Source: Paenibacillus sp. G2S3 (lineage in GTDB: Bacteria; Bacillota; Bacilli; Paenibacillales; Paenibacillaceae). Taken from it: a DNA stretch of 64,000 nt. A program made the position numbers and the translations under genes. The stretch's first letter is position 1. Every line of letters starts with the position of its first letter. Positions 16,387-25,216 of the stretch are shown one piece after another. The notes below the pieces were generated by a model, which worked only from the letters and a program-made list of their open reading frames with translations, did not search any database and had not been told where the DNA came from. The DNA lies in assembly GCF_030123105.1 (NCBI RefSeq), contig NZ_CP126095.1, positions 5,952,001-6,016,000 of the forward strand, in the 5' to 3' direction.

Positions 16387-18219
16387 CTACTCCACAGTAA
16401 CACTCTTCGCCAAGTTACGTGGTTTATCCACATCATGACCCAGTGCAAGAGAAGCATAATAAGACAATAATTGCAGAGGCACTACGGACAATGCCGCTGT
16501 CAGCATTGGCAATGTCTTAGGAATAACAAACACTTGATCCACTGATCTAAGCAGGTCAGTCAAATGCTCTTGATGAGTGATCGCAAGCACGTCAGCTCCG
16601 CGAGCTTTCACTTCTTTGATGTTGCTGACGGTCTTCTCAAGAACAGCTTCCTGAGTTGCCAGGGCAATAACCGGAACGCCTTCCTCGATCAGAGCCAACG
16701 TACCATGTTTCAATTCACCTGCAGCATAAGCTTCGGAGTGAATATAAGAGATTTCTTTCAGCTTCAAGGATCCTTCTTGAGCAACTGCGTAGTCTACGCC
16801 ACGGCCGATGAAGAACAGGTTCTTGTGCTCAGAAATTTGCTCTGCATAACCTTTGATCGCTTCTTTTTGAGCTAGGATCTCTTCCACTTGCTCTGGTAGA
16901 GCTTGCATAGCTGCTAGAATCTTAGCTACTTGCGCTTCGGTTTGAGTACCACGAACTTCAGCCAAATAAAGAGCAAACAATCCGAAGGCGATCAATTGTG
17001 AAGTGTAAGCTTTGGTCGAGGCTACAGCAATTTCTGGACCTGCCAAAGTTACCAACACATCATTCGCTTCGCGAGCGATAGAACTGCCCACTACGTTAGT
17101 GATCGCCAATACATGTGCACCGTTAGCTTGAGCTTCACGTAGAGCTGCCAAAGTATCTGCAGTCTCACCGGATTGGCTGACAACGATAACCAAAGTTTCT
17201 GGCGTCACGATTGGTGAACGATAACGATATTCCGAAGCTATGTCATTCTCTACTGGAATACGAACCAAAGATTCGATCAAAGAGCGTCCTACCACGCCAG
17301 CGTTGTAAGCTGTTCCGCAAGCAATAACTTGGATGTTACGAATGTTCTTGATTTGTTCTTCAGTCATGTTTAGTTCAGGCAAGACAACCTTGTTTCCTTC
17401 GGCATTAATACGACCCCGCATAGTGTCGCGATAAGCCTTAGGCTGCTCGTGGATTTCTTTCAACATGAAATGCTCGTAGCCGCCTTTTTCTGCGGTAACT
17501 TCATCCCAATCGACAGTAATCATTTCCCGAGAAATAAAGTTTCCTTCAATCGTCATCAGTTCGACAGCATCTCTTGTCAAGACTGCCATTTCGCCGTCGT
17601 TCAAAATATATACGTTACGGGTATATTCAAGCAGTGCAGGAATATCTGACCCGATAAAGTTTTCCCCTTCGCCAAGACCGATAATGAGCGGGCTTGCTTG
17701 ACGCACAGCCACCAATTTATCTGGTTCGTATTCAGTCAGGACACCTAATGCAAATGCACCGCGCATGAAGGTAATCGCTTTTTGTACAGCTTTCACAATA
17801 TCCCCATCATATTCGCGAGCAATCAGATGTGAAATAACTTCTGTATCTGTTTCGGAGACAAAGTGACATCCGCCAGCAATCAGCTCTTCTTTCAGATCCA
17901 GATAGTTTTCGACAATACCGTTGTGAACGACCGAGAACTTCATGCTGTTATCCGTATGTGGATGGGAATTCTCATCGGATGGTTTACCGTGAGTTGCCCA
18001 GCGTGTGTGTCCAATACCTGCGCTACCTGCCAGTGGGCTGCCTTCCAGCTTCGACTGCAGATTCGCCAAACGGCCTTGAGCTTTCACTACTTGCAGTCCT
18101 TCCCCAGTGAATACAGCAATACCAGCGGAATCATATCCCCGATACTCCAGCTTCTTCAATCCTTCAACCAAGATCCCCTGCGAATTCTGATTACCAATAT
18201 ATCCTACAATACCACACAT
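16387..18219 (-). CDS. glmS: Glutamine-fructose-6-phosphate aminotransferase GlmS
   Basis: The protein (610 residues) makes glucosamine-6-phosphate from fructose-6-phosphate and glutamine, the first committed step to UDP-GlcNAc and cell wall. It begins MCGIVGYIG, so Cys2 becomes the N-terminal nucleophile of the glutaminase domain; that fixes the start at 18217-18219 although the frame is open further upstream. Two SIS domains follow (CGTAYNAG, VVSQSGETADT, ASTKAYTSQ), and the protein ends KSVTVE as in the family. It is preceded by a glmS ribozyme (18461-18660) that shuts expression down when glucosamine-6-phosphate is abundant. It follows cdaA-cdaR-glmM. Confidence 0.97.
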   Translation of the reverse strand: MCGIVGYIGNQNSQGILVEGLKKLEYRGYDSAGIAVFTGEGLQVVKAQGRLANLQSKLEGSPLAGSAGIGHTRWATHGKPSDENSHPHTDNSMKFSVVHNGIVENYLDLKEELIAGGCHFVSETDTEVISHLIAREYDGDIVKAVQKAITFMRGAFALGVLTEYEPDKLVAVRQASPLIIGLGEGENFIGSDIPALLEYTRNVYILNDGEMAVLTRDAVELMTIEGNFISREMITVDWDEVTAEKGGYEHFMLKEIHEQPKAYRDTMRGRINAEGNKVVLPELNMTEEQIKNIRNIQVIACGTAYNAGVVGRSLIESLVRIPVENDIASEYRYRSPIVTPETLVIVVSQSGETADTLAALREAQANGAHVLAITNVVGSSIAREANDVLVTLAGPEIAVASTKAYTSQLIAFGLFALYLAEVRGTQTEAQVAKILAAMQALPEQVEEILAQKEAIKGYAEQISEHKNLFFIGRGVDYAVAQEGSLKLKEISYIHSEAYAAGELKHGTLALIEEGVPVIALATQEAVLEKTVSNIKEVKARGADVLAITHQEHLTDLLRSVDQVFVIPKTLPMLTAALSVVPLQLLSYYASLALGHDVDKPRNLAKSVTVE

Positions 18220-18460
18220 TATAATTTCCCCCGTCCGAGTTATCGTAATGTGGCGGCATAAGGAAAGAAACGTGCCGTGCGGCATGTTTTTGAGAAAAAG
18301 CAAATATTCTGTTGTATTTTTGGATCAACAAAATAAACTGTCACTTACATCTTATGTTTCATGAAATGCACAGCCTTCTTCTCTGCCGTGGCAGAACTAC
18401 CGTGTTTCTTTACGATGCGCGCACACATGAATTTTTATATTTCTTATGCACCCATGAAAA

Positions 18461-18660
18461 CGTTGTGTGAAAGGTCGCCCTTCCATTTTCCGTCTCCATT
18501 TACGGCTCTGGTGCATCACCGGGAGGTCCCCGCCGAACATTTCGAACACCTCCACCTCGTCAGCTTACGTCTGCCGTGATCCGTTCAAGCCCTTGTCTAC
18601 ATAACCATGTAGCAGCTTTCCCTTCTCCCCCGCGCTCGACCAAGCTCTGGCGCTTGCTAT
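18461..18660 (-). ncRNA. glmS ribozyme (GlcN6P-sensing self-cleaving leader)
   Basis: The minus strand carries AAGCGCCAGAGCTTGG, matching the cleavage-site region A/GCGCC of glmS ribozymes, with cleavage expected between 18654 and 18653. The conserved core follows: GCTGACGAGGTGGAGG, then TTCGGCGGGGACCTCC closing the pseudoknot, then CACCAGAGCCG. It lies in a leader of about 480 nt ahead of glmS and 3' to a strong promoter. When glucosamine-6-phosphate binds as cofactor, cleavage exposes a 5'-OH and the mRNA is degraded. The exact 3' boundary is approximate. Confidence 0.93.
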
Positions 18661-18707
18661 TGCAAACCTCACAATCCCCGCTTTCCTTCTAGAATGACAC
18701 TTAATCT

Positions 18708-18736
18708 ATTATATGCACCTTGTAGTACTTTGGCAA
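18708..18736 (-). promoter_or_regulatory. Sigma-A promoter of glmS ribozyme-glmS
   Basis: On the minus strand TTGCCA (18731-18736), a 17-nt spacer and TATAAT (18708-18713) form a near-consensus promoter. Transcription would begin about 45 nt before the ribozyme cleavage site, so glmS has its own promoter separate from glmM. Confidence 0.85.
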
Positions 18737-18797
18737 TGCCGTACCAACCCAAATTTTACAAAAACAATTCAAACGACCCAATAATAAAATAAATAAC

Positions 18798-18840
18798 GCT
18801 GGTGTAACGAGTCTGAATCGCTCTCGCTCGCTACACCAGC
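18798..18840 (-). terminator. glmM terminator
   Basis: On the minus strand GCTGGTGTAGCGAG pairs with CTCGTTACACCAGC and is followed by GTTATTTATTTTATT. It separates glmM from the glmS promoter. Confidence 0.75.
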
Positions 18841-18860
18841 CTTCTAGTTATACTAATGAA

Positions 18861-20201
18861 TTATACCAATTCGCGTTGAACAACTTCTACAATTTGATTC
18901 ACATAAAGATCTAGATCTGCCTTATCAGGTCCCTCTGCCATGACACGGATTAGAGACTCCGTACCCGACGGACGTACAAGCACACGGCCATTGTCGCCTA
19001 GCTTGCCTTCTACTTCAGCGATAGCTGCTTCGATAGCCTGGTTGTTAGGATAATTAGTCTTATCTTGTACACGAACATTGACCAGCACCTGCGGGTATTT
19101 CGTCATCATGCTCTTAACTTCGCTAAGCTGCTTACCTGAAGCCTTAAGCGTATCAACCAGCTGGATAGCCGTCAGAATACCATCACCTGTTGTATTATAA
19201 TCAAGGAAGATAACATGTCCAGACTGTTCTCCACCCAGATTAAAACCGCCACGGCGCATTTCTTCCATCACATACCGGTCGCCTACAGCTGTTTTAGCAG
19301 TGTTCAGGGATAATTTCTCGGTAGCTTTGTAGAATCCGATATTACTCATAACCGTTGATACGATTGTGCTATCTTTCAGCTTGCCAGCACGGTTCATTGC
19401 ATCCCCACAAATGCAGAGAATGAAGTCTCCGTCAACTTCATCACCTTTATTGTCGATCGCAATCAATCGGTCAGCATCTCCGTCAAAAGCAAGTCCCAAA
19501 TCCGCTCCATGACGTAATACTTCCTCACGCAAAGTCTCTGGATGAGTCGAACCAAATCCAGCATTAATATTCAAACCATCAGGCTCAGCTCCAATAGAAA
19601 TAACCTCAGCGCCTAGCTCTCTGAACAATCTTGGTGCAAGTTCATACGCTGCGCCGTGAGCACAGTCGAGTACAACCTTAATTCCCTTGAAATCCTGAGA
19701 AATGGTCGTCTTCAAATACTCAAGATAGAGGTACTTGGCGTCATTATCAACCGTAACCATGCCTAAACCAGAGCCGATAGGACGAGGCAATTCATCTACT
19801 TCAGCATCCATTAGTTCTTCAATGCGCAGCTCAGTTTCATCCGTAAGCTTGAAACCATCTCCGCCAAAGAACTTAATGCCATTATCTTCAACCGGATTAT
19901 GTGATGCCGAAATCATGACCCCTGCATCTGCTTTTAATAGTCTCGTAATATAAGCAACAGCAGGTGTACTCACTACACCTATACGGATTACATCTGCCCC
20001 AATAGACAGTAAACCAGCAATAAGAGCTGATTCAAGCAAAGGACCGGAAATACGTGTATCCATCCCAATGACAACCTTTGGTTTATGCACATTACCCGCT
20101 AGTACATATCCTCCACAGCGACCAATGCTATAAGCCATTTCTGCAGTTAATTCACGGTTTGCTACTCCCCGCACACCGTCAGTTCCAAAATACTTCCCCA
20201 T
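18861..20201 (-). CDS. glmM: Phosphoglucosamine mutase GlmM
   Basis: The 446-residue protein converts glucosamine-6-phosphate to glucosamine-1-phosphate. It shows the N-terminal [11 protein letters not shown], the phosphoserine loop [12 protein letters not shown] near residue 100, the metal loop FDGDADR, and the sugar-recognition GGEQSGH. The C-terminal [13 protein letters not shown] binds the phosphate. Length is standard. It lies about 110 bp after cdaR in the conserved cdaA-cdaR-glmM arrangement; in relatives GlmM physically interacts with and inhibits CdaA, linking wall precursor supply to c-di-AMP. Confidence 0.97.
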   Translation of the reverse strand: MGKYFGTDGVRGVANRELTAEMAYSIGRCGGYVLAGNVHKPKVVIGMDTRISGPLLESALIAGLLSIGADVIRIGVVSTPAVAYITRLLKADAGVMISASHNPVEDNGIKFFGGDGFKLTDETELRIEELMDAEVDELPRPIGSGLGMVTVDNDAKYLYLEYLKTTISQDFKGIKVVLDCAHGAAYELAPRLFRELGAEVISIGAEPDGLNINAGFGSTHPETLREEVLRHGADLGLAFDGDADRLIAIDNKGDEVDGDFILCICGDAMNRAGKLKDSTIVSTVMSNIGFYKATEKLSLNTAKTAVGDRYVMEEMRRGGFNLGGEQSGHVIFLDYNTTGDGILTAIQLVDTLKASGKQLSEVKSMMTKYPQVLVNVRVQDKTNYPNNQAIEAAIAEVEGKLGDNGRVLVRPSGTESLIRVMAEGPDKADLDLYVNQIVEVVQRELV

Positions 20202-20312
20202 TATTTTTCTCCTTTGAATACGCTACATTAGCTTAATGTTCTATCCTATGATTTGAATACTTTTTTGGTGTACCTTTGGGACATATCCTCAAAGACGTAT
20301 TTCAATAAAAGG

Positions 20313-21770
20313 TTACGTTCCCCCTGTACCTACAGGATTTTCGGAATTCGTACTTGTGTTAGCTGTGCCATTATTCTCTGGACTGCTATCCGTGGGGACA
20401 GGCGTCGCTGTAGCTCCAGCCTCTCCGCTATGGGTAGGCTTCTCAGTGGCCTCCACATTGCCTATAACAGGTTCAGAGCTTGGCTCAGGAGTAGTTACAC
20501 TATCTGTGTCTGGATGAGGCGTAGGTACCGGCGTTGCAGGTGATAGCAACTGTACGGTTACCGTAAGAGGCACACTTGAATTAGCCAGTGCGATGAATTT
20601 AGGCAGTGATACCCGTAAAGAAACCTCGTGAGTCCCGGCATTAAGGCCAGTCACATCAGCCACAACACTTAAATCGTCTTTATTTAGTTGATTTAGCAAA
20701 GTAGGTGCACCTGTTAAGGTAAGGGCTATATCCTTGCTTGTTGGTTCAACAATACTTCCTTCTAACCCATCACCGACACCCTGTAACTTGATGGGTACCG
20801 CTTCAACCGTCCGTTCAGCAATTTCTGAGATCGTTAATGAAACGTTCACGGTTTCAGGCATTACTTTCTCAGTTCCTGCCGGAGGTTTCAATTCTACCTT
20901 CAGCTGCTTCGTACCTGCAGAATCTATAGCGCTAAGATCGACACTTGCTTCATAGGTAGATAATGCAGCTAATGCATTGGCTTGACCATATACCACGACT
21001 GATTCCAACTCAGGTGTCACATTCGATAAGACAAGAGTACCTGGAAGTTGTCCAGTAAAGCCGATATCTAATGGCAAGCTCTTAAAAGGCAAGGTAATTG
21101 GCAATTCCACCGAAACGGTAGCAGGCTCAATGACAGCGTCCTTCACTTCTTTTCCTTCATTATCATAAGCATGTAGCTTCATTTTTTTCTCTTTAAAGGT
21201 TTCGTTCTCGCCATTTAGCTCAATGGTGCCTTGTACCTTCACCACTTTGCTTAACTCATTATCAGGCAACGTAACCTCAACAGTATCCGTAGGCTGCAAG
21301 ACTGGGGTACCTAATTGATATCCCGCTGCTGGTTCTCCCTTGGTAACCAATGTTATGGGAAAAGATTTTGTATTTCGTAACTCTACATGTACGTTGACCT
21401 CTTTAGGAGTCATTCTGACAAGAGTTACACCTCTAGGTAATGAATAAGAGAGTGGCAACGTATTATCACCAGGCTCAACCTTACTTAGATCAAGGGTCAC
21501 TTTATAGTCGTCCGAGAACTGAAAAGAAATATCAGAGTTTTTCCCCTTAACCTCCATACTGACACTATCTACATCCTTGTATTCCAATACATATTTATCT
21601 TTATCTAGACCGATTTCTTCGATCTTTACATTCTCAATAATCTTCGACTTAGTATCGACCGTGGTCTGTCCAACAGGTGCAGTGTCGACTCGAACCATGG
21701 TAAACAGAATAATCCCAAATGCAAGGGCAAGAATCTTATTGAAATTGTTATTGCTCATCCACTTATCCAT
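20313..21770 (-). CDS. cdaR: CdaA regulator CdaR (YbbR-domain protein)
   Basis: The 485-residue protein has one N-terminal membrane anchor (about 8-28, ILALAFGIILFTMV) and an extracytoplasmic part built from repeated YbbR domains (the PVGYQLG/LP..V.V pattern recurs across about 30-400). The last 75 residues or so form a Pro/Thr/Ser/Glu-rich tail (PTPHPDTDSVTTPEPSSEP), probably wall-spanning. Its start overlaps the end of cdaA by 8 nt, so the two are translationally coupled. In relatives CdaR binds CdaA and modulates c-di-AMP synthesis. Confidence 0.9.
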   Translation of the reverse strand: MDKWMSNNNFNKILALAFGIILFTMVRVDTAPVGQTTVDTKSKIIENVKIEEIGLDKDKYVLEYKDVDSVSMEVKGKNSDISFQFSDDYKVTLDLSKVEPGDNTLPLSYSLPRGVTLVRMTPKEVNVHVELRNTKSFPITLVTKGEPAAGYQLGTPVLQPTDTVEVTLPDNELSKVVKVQGTIELNGENETFKEKKMKLHAYDNEGKEVKDAVIEPATVSVELPITLPFKSLPLDIGFTGQLPGTLVLSNVTPELESVVVYGQANALAALSTYEASVDLSAIDSAGTKQLKVELKPPAGTEKVMPETVNVSLTISEIAERTVEAVPIKLQGVGDGLEGSIVEPTSKDIALTLTGAPTLLNQLNKDDLSVVADVTGLNAGTHEVSLRVSLPKFIALANSSVPLTVTVQLLSPATPVPTPHPDTDSVTTPEPSSEPVIGNVEATEKPTHSGEAGATATPVPTDSSPENNGTANTSTNSENPVGTGGT

Positions 21771-22593
21771 GATTTTTGTCCCCCTTCCGTTTCCAGAAAG
21801 TTGAACCTTTCTCCTTCAGCGATGAACTTACACTCAGCTCTTGATGGAGCTTCGAAATCATTGATTCTTCTTTAATGTCCCTCACAATTTGACCATTGAT
21901 GGCCAGAGAAATCTGTCCTGTCTCCTCTGAGACAATGACAGACACAGAGTCCGCAACCTCACTAATCCCGATAGCCGCACGATGCCGTGTCCCCAGTTCC
22001 TTGCTAATAAAAGGGTTCTCGGACAAAGGTAAATAGCATGCAGCCGCAGCGATCTGGTTCCCTTGCATAATAAGGGCTCCGTCATGCAGAGGGGTGTTAG
22101 GAATAAAGATGTTAATCAGCAACTCAGAGCTGACCAGAGAACGCATGGCGATACCCGATTCCGTATATTCATTGAGGCCTGTCTCTCGCTCGAATACGAT
22201 TAATGCCCCTATTTTTCTATGTGATAAATAATTTACGGCTTTAATCACTTCGCCAATTAATTTACTGAGCTCTTCATCACTTTCCCCAGCCCGTCCGAAA
22301 AATCTACCTCGTCCAAGCTGCTCCAGTCCCCTTCGTAGTTCCGGCTGAAAGATGATAAAGACCGCCAGCACCCCGAATGTAAACATTTGATTCATTAGCC
22401 ATTTGAGCGTATAGAGATCTAGGATGGTACTCACAGCCCAAATCAAAACCAGGACCAGAATCCCCTTCAGCAGCTGAATCGCTCGAGTTCCGCGGACCAT
22501 ATTAAGCACTTTATAAATAATGTAGCTGACGATCAGTATATCAACAATATCTTTAATGGAATCTTTCCATGTTAAGTCTGTAAAATAACTCAT
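21763..22593 (-). CDS. cdaA: Diadenylate cyclase CdaA
   Basis: The 276-residue membrane protein makes c-di-AMP from two ATP. Three membrane segments lie in the first 100 residues, followed by the DAC domain with the catalytic LHDGALIM and GTRHRAAIG motifs (DGA and RHR). A short basic C-terminal tail (KEKGSTFWKRKGDK) is typical. It is the first gene of the cdaA-cdaR-glmM group. c-di-AMP controls potassium and osmolyte transport and wall homeostasis in Firmicutes. Confidence 0.96.
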   Translation of the reverse strand: MSYFTDLTWKDSIKDIVDILIVSYIIYKVLNMVRGTRAIQLLKGILVLVLIWAVSTILDLYTLKWLMNQMFTFGVLAVFIIFQPELRRGLEQLGRGRFFGRAGESDEELSKLIGEVIKAVNYLSHRKIGALIVFERETGLNEYTESGIAMRSLVSSELLINIFIPNTPLHDGALIMQGNQIAAAACYLPLSENPFISKELGTRHRAAIGISEVADSVSVIVSEETGQISLAINGQIVRDIKEESMISKLHQELSVSSSLKEKGSTFWKRKGDKNHG

Positions 22594-22738
22594 TGCCTAA
22601 AACCCCCGTCATTTCATATTAGCTGGGTTTATGTAAAATGTCTGTTAGATCTGTATCATATCTAGGTTATAACGTTCGGGCTCCAGTTGCAAGTTTAGCC
22701 CCTCACCCATTTTCTAAAATTTCTAAATTTAGGCAACA

Positions 22739-22771
22739 AAAAAGCGCCATCTTTCCGGAAAAAGAGGCGCA
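22739..22771 (-). terminator. Terminator of sigW-rsiW
   Basis: On the minus strand GCGCCTCTTTTTCC pairs with GGAAAGATGGCGC and is followed by six T, 40 bp after the rsiW stop. Confidence 0.8.
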
Positions 22772-22810
22772 AAATAATATTCCAGCTCAAGGTAACCACT
22801 GTCGCTTTCT

Positions 22811-23425
22811 TTAACGGTAGGCAACTTCAGAGAACATGTTCGTCACTTTATACCAGAGCCAACTTACCGCTTGGTCTATGCTTTTGACTTGCCCAGAAAT
22901 ATGAGCCGTTGAAGCCTGATACAGAGAACCGTCAATGACTGTTACGTTCCCGTTCACTTCCCCATATACCTGTGCTTTACCATTCTCTATGGTAAGGTCA
23001 CCGGTAATAATCTTACCGGAAGGTACGATTACAGTATCCCCTTTAATAACCACTTGATCCAGATCTGCACCTCTAACTACAAGTTGTCTATCTGGACTCC
23101 AAAAAGTTACGGAGCTCATCAGCATTACGACAAGAAACAGAGATGCCGCTGTAAGTGCAGGGTGTCTCTTAATCCAGGTAATAAAAGCTTTTTCTTTCTT
23201 GGACTTTGGCAATGAACTCATTATCCGGCTCACAAGATCATCTGAGGCAACAGGATTCTGATGCATTAGGGAGAACATCAACATATCTGTCTGTTCTAAT
23301 TCTTTAAACTTTGCACGGCAATCTGGACAGGATAGAAGATGCTCCTTCAATTCCCTCTGCTGCTGATCGGGCAAGTCGTCATCCAAGTAGTCGTGCATCA
23401 TAGAGACGGCCAGTTTGCATTCCAT
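22811..23425 (-). CDS. rsiW: Anti-sigma-W factor RsiW-like
   Basis: The protein of about 204 residues has an N-terminal zinc-binding anti-sigma domain (HDYLDDDLP, then HLLSCPDC with the HxxxCxxC ligands), a single membrane segment near the middle (ALTAASLFLVVMLMSSV) and an extracytoplasmic part with repeated short beta turns (ITGDLTIENGKAQVYGEVNG), bactofilin-like. I chose MECKLAVSMM because AAAGGA precedes it; an ATG 18 nt upstream has no site. It lies about 120 bp downstream of the sigma gene. Regulated proteolysis would free SigW under envelope stress. Confidence 0.88.
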   Translation of the reverse strand: MECKLAVSMMHDYLDDDLPDQQQRELKEHLLSCPDCRAKFKELEQTDMLMFSLMHQNPVASDDLVSRIMSSLPKSKKEKAFITWIKRHPALTAASLFLVVMLMSSVTFWSPDRQLVVRGADLDQVVIKGDTVIVPSGKIITGDLTIENGKAQVYGEVNGNVTVIDGSLYQASTAHISGQVKSIDQAVSWLWYKVTNMFSEVAYR

Positions 23426-23546
23426 AGGAGCCAATCCTTTCATGAGTGCTATTTAATTATCCTAAGACAAAGGGTCAGGACACATAAGACTTGCTTAACT
23501 TACATACGTCGCGCTTCAAAAGATGTTTCATAAAAAAAATCTATTT

Positions 23547-24113
23547 TTACATTTTCGGGCCTAACTTTTTACGCAAAAACTCACGACCACGGTGAACACG
23601 CGTCTTAATCGTGGTTACAGGCATGTCTAGCACATCACTTATCTCCTGAAGTGATAAATCCTGCAGGTATCTAAGAATCATCACAGACCTGTATTTCACA
23701 GGCAGACTGTCAATCGCCTCATAGATAAGTCCCTGCGTCTCAGAGAGCAGTAATTCGGTCTCAGGTGTCACATTATCACTTGGAATCAACGAATAGCCGT
23801 CAAGGCCCTCCTGATCGTTCATTTCTGCATCGAGCGAATAGGTTGGTTTCCGTTTGCGTAATCTATCAATACAGAGGTTCGTTCCAATCCGGTAAATCCA
23901 GGTTGAGAACTTCTGTTTATCATCATACCGATCCAAGTTTCTATACACACGCAAAAAGGTCTCCTGAACAATATCCTCCGCCTCATGGCGATTGTTCAGC
24001 ATCCGGTACGCCAGATGATATATTTTGTCTTTATATAGTTCCACAAGCTCGGCAAATGCCCTTTGGTCGCCTTTTAAGGCGAGCTTTGTCAATCTGCCTT
24101 CCAAATTCTCCAC
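23547..24113 (-). CDS. sigW: ECF RNA polymerase sigma factor SigW
   Basis: The 188-residue protein has region 2 (FAELVELYKDKIYHLAYRML; AEDIVQETFLRVYRNL; FSTWIYRIGTNLCIDRLRKRK) and region 4 (SLQEISDVLDMPVTTIKTRV; HRGREFLRKKL). Length and sequence fit the SigW group, which directs responses to cell-wall antibiotics and membrane damage. The partner anti-sigma gene follows directly, and neighbouring cdaA/glmM genes are also envelope-related, as in Bacillus subtilis where sigW-rsiW precede cdaA. Confidence 0.95.
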   Translation of the reverse strand: MENLEGRLTKLALKGDQRAFAELVELYKDKIYHLAYRMLNNRHEAEDIVQETFLRVYRNLDRYDDKQKFSTWIYRIGTNLCIDRLRKRKPTYSLDAEMNDQEGLDGYSLIPSDNVTPETELLLSETQGLIYEAIDSLPVKYRSVMILRYLQDLSLQEISDVLDMPVTTIKTRVHRGREFLRKKLGPKM

Positions 24114-24180
24114 CTGTTAACTCCCCCAGACTTGCCGCCCTTGGTATTTATTTTCAAATATCCACGGTACAAGCAATTAA

Positions 24181-24209
24181 ATCGTAATTCAAGTTTGTGT
24201 AAAAATCAA
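24181..24209 (-). promoter_or_regulatory. Candidate sigma-A promoter of sigW
   Basis: On the minus strand TTGATT (24204-24209), a 17-nt spacer and TACGAT (24181-24186) lie about 68 bp before the sigW start. A SigW-type autoregulatory promoter (TGAAAC...CGTA) is not clearly seen. Confidence 0.45.
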
Positions 24210-24259
24210 GGATTGTATTGTAACCTTCTCTGTAAACTGAGTTAAAAACTGGACAACTT

Positions 24260-24425
24260 GGTATAGGTGATTAAGTGCAGCTTCAAGAAATATTTGGACT
24301 TCCGGTCGCTGTTATTGTCAGATTTCCTGATTTAAACCGCTACTCGCGGTAGAAATCTGACAATAAAGGCGATCACTAACGCTCCTACAGTTCCAAACAT
24401 TCTCTACGCTGCTCCTTCACCTGAA
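24260..24425. repeat. Long imperfect palindrome (MITE-like)
   Basis: The core is a perfect 15-bp inverted repeat, TTATTGTCAGATTTC (24312-24326) and GAAATCTGACAATAA (24352-24366), with a nested ACCGC/GCGGT hairpin in the loop. Similarity between the arms continues outward (for example AAATATTTGGA on the left against TCCAAACATT on the right, and GTGCAGC against GCTGCTC). There is no coding capacity. It looks like a miniature inverted-repeat element or a large regulatory RNA-like hairpin. Confidence 0.6.
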
Positions 24426-24723
24426 TAATAAGTGCACACTATTTAACTTCGCTTACATCTCGGTTACTTGGGTAGGAGCCAGAAAGATTAATATTGACCA
24501 CAGCACCACAATATTTTTCAGGACAAAAGAATCACTTCGCAGCACAATATTTAGTCTATGAGCGTAGTAGCTCGTATTAGGCACAAAAACACCCTGTCGG
24601 GTGAATAGGCTTCTGTTAGATAAATTCAAAGCATACGGAGCAGAAATTGTTGCACTTTCCGGGGTTTTAGGTGATTTGGCGAGTAAGAACTCCAGTGTAG
24701 GTAGATGGTTTTACTTTCATGGA
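24426..24723. other. Gene-free interval
   Basis: I see no credible gene here. Minor features are two copies of a CAC(C)ACAATATTT-like phrase (about 24505 and 24542) and a small ACCCTGTCGGGT hairpin near 24590. It lies inside the 1-kb gene-free stretch between sigW and ppc. Confidence 0.5.
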
Positions 24724-24920
24724 ACGAGTTATAGGGAAAACCTCCCTATAAATTAGGTCACAGCTGTTTTATGAACAAGTTATACGGAATTTCTCCCTGT
24801 ATATTGGCTAAATTCAATTAATTACACCAAGTTCAGCTGATATAAAGGGAACAATTCCCTATATTTTATCGAAATGACCTTAAAACATCGAATTATAGGT
24901 AATAATTCCCTATAATTCAG
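24724..24920. repeat. Four regularly spaced short hairpins
   Basis: Four imperfect palindromes of the form TTATAGGGAA-loop-TTCCCTATAA occur at about 24729-24752, 24779-24805, 24840-24866 and 24892-24917. The spacing is about 50-60 bp, with unrelated sequence between. Compensatory differences (for example TATACGGA with TCCCTGTATA) suggest the hairpins, not just the sequence, are maintained. No gene is visible. Confidence 0.6.
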
Positions 24921-25166
24921 CAAGTTGACCCTGAAGCAGAGAAATAAAAACATTAAAAATTTTATGTGTGCGAGTAGACAGTAACTCCTATAAAGAAGCA
25001 AATAAACACGAGCTCCGGCGCTCCTTTCGTGCATCCTTTGCACTCATCTCTGGCAAAGCCCATAACTCGTGTGCCACAGCGCATCGCTTTATTCTCGGTC
25101 TATGATTCTGCTATGGAGACTATTGGTCTTAGACTGTACCAGATACTGCATAATTTCCTATACAAG

Positions 25167-25205
25167 CACAAAGAGTCCGCCCCAATAAAGGGCGGACTCT
25201 TTGTG
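25167..25205 (-). terminator. ppc terminator (perfect 16-bp stem)
   Basis: CACAAAGAGTCCGCCC (25167-25182) and GGGCGGACTCTTTGTG (25190-25205) pair perfectly around a 7-nt loop, 12 bp after the ppc stop. The T-rich part is inside the stem, so it could work in either direction. Confidence 0.7.
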
Positions 25206-25216
25206 TTAAGACTATA

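Noticed and set aside
22601..22720. Promoter for cdaA
   Set aside because: Only isolated TATGAT and TTGCAA boxes with poor spacing were seen, too weak to list as a feature.
24724..24920. CRISPR array
   Set aside because: The repeated units are short, diverged palindromes with differing spacing and no identical repeats, and there are no cas genes nearby.
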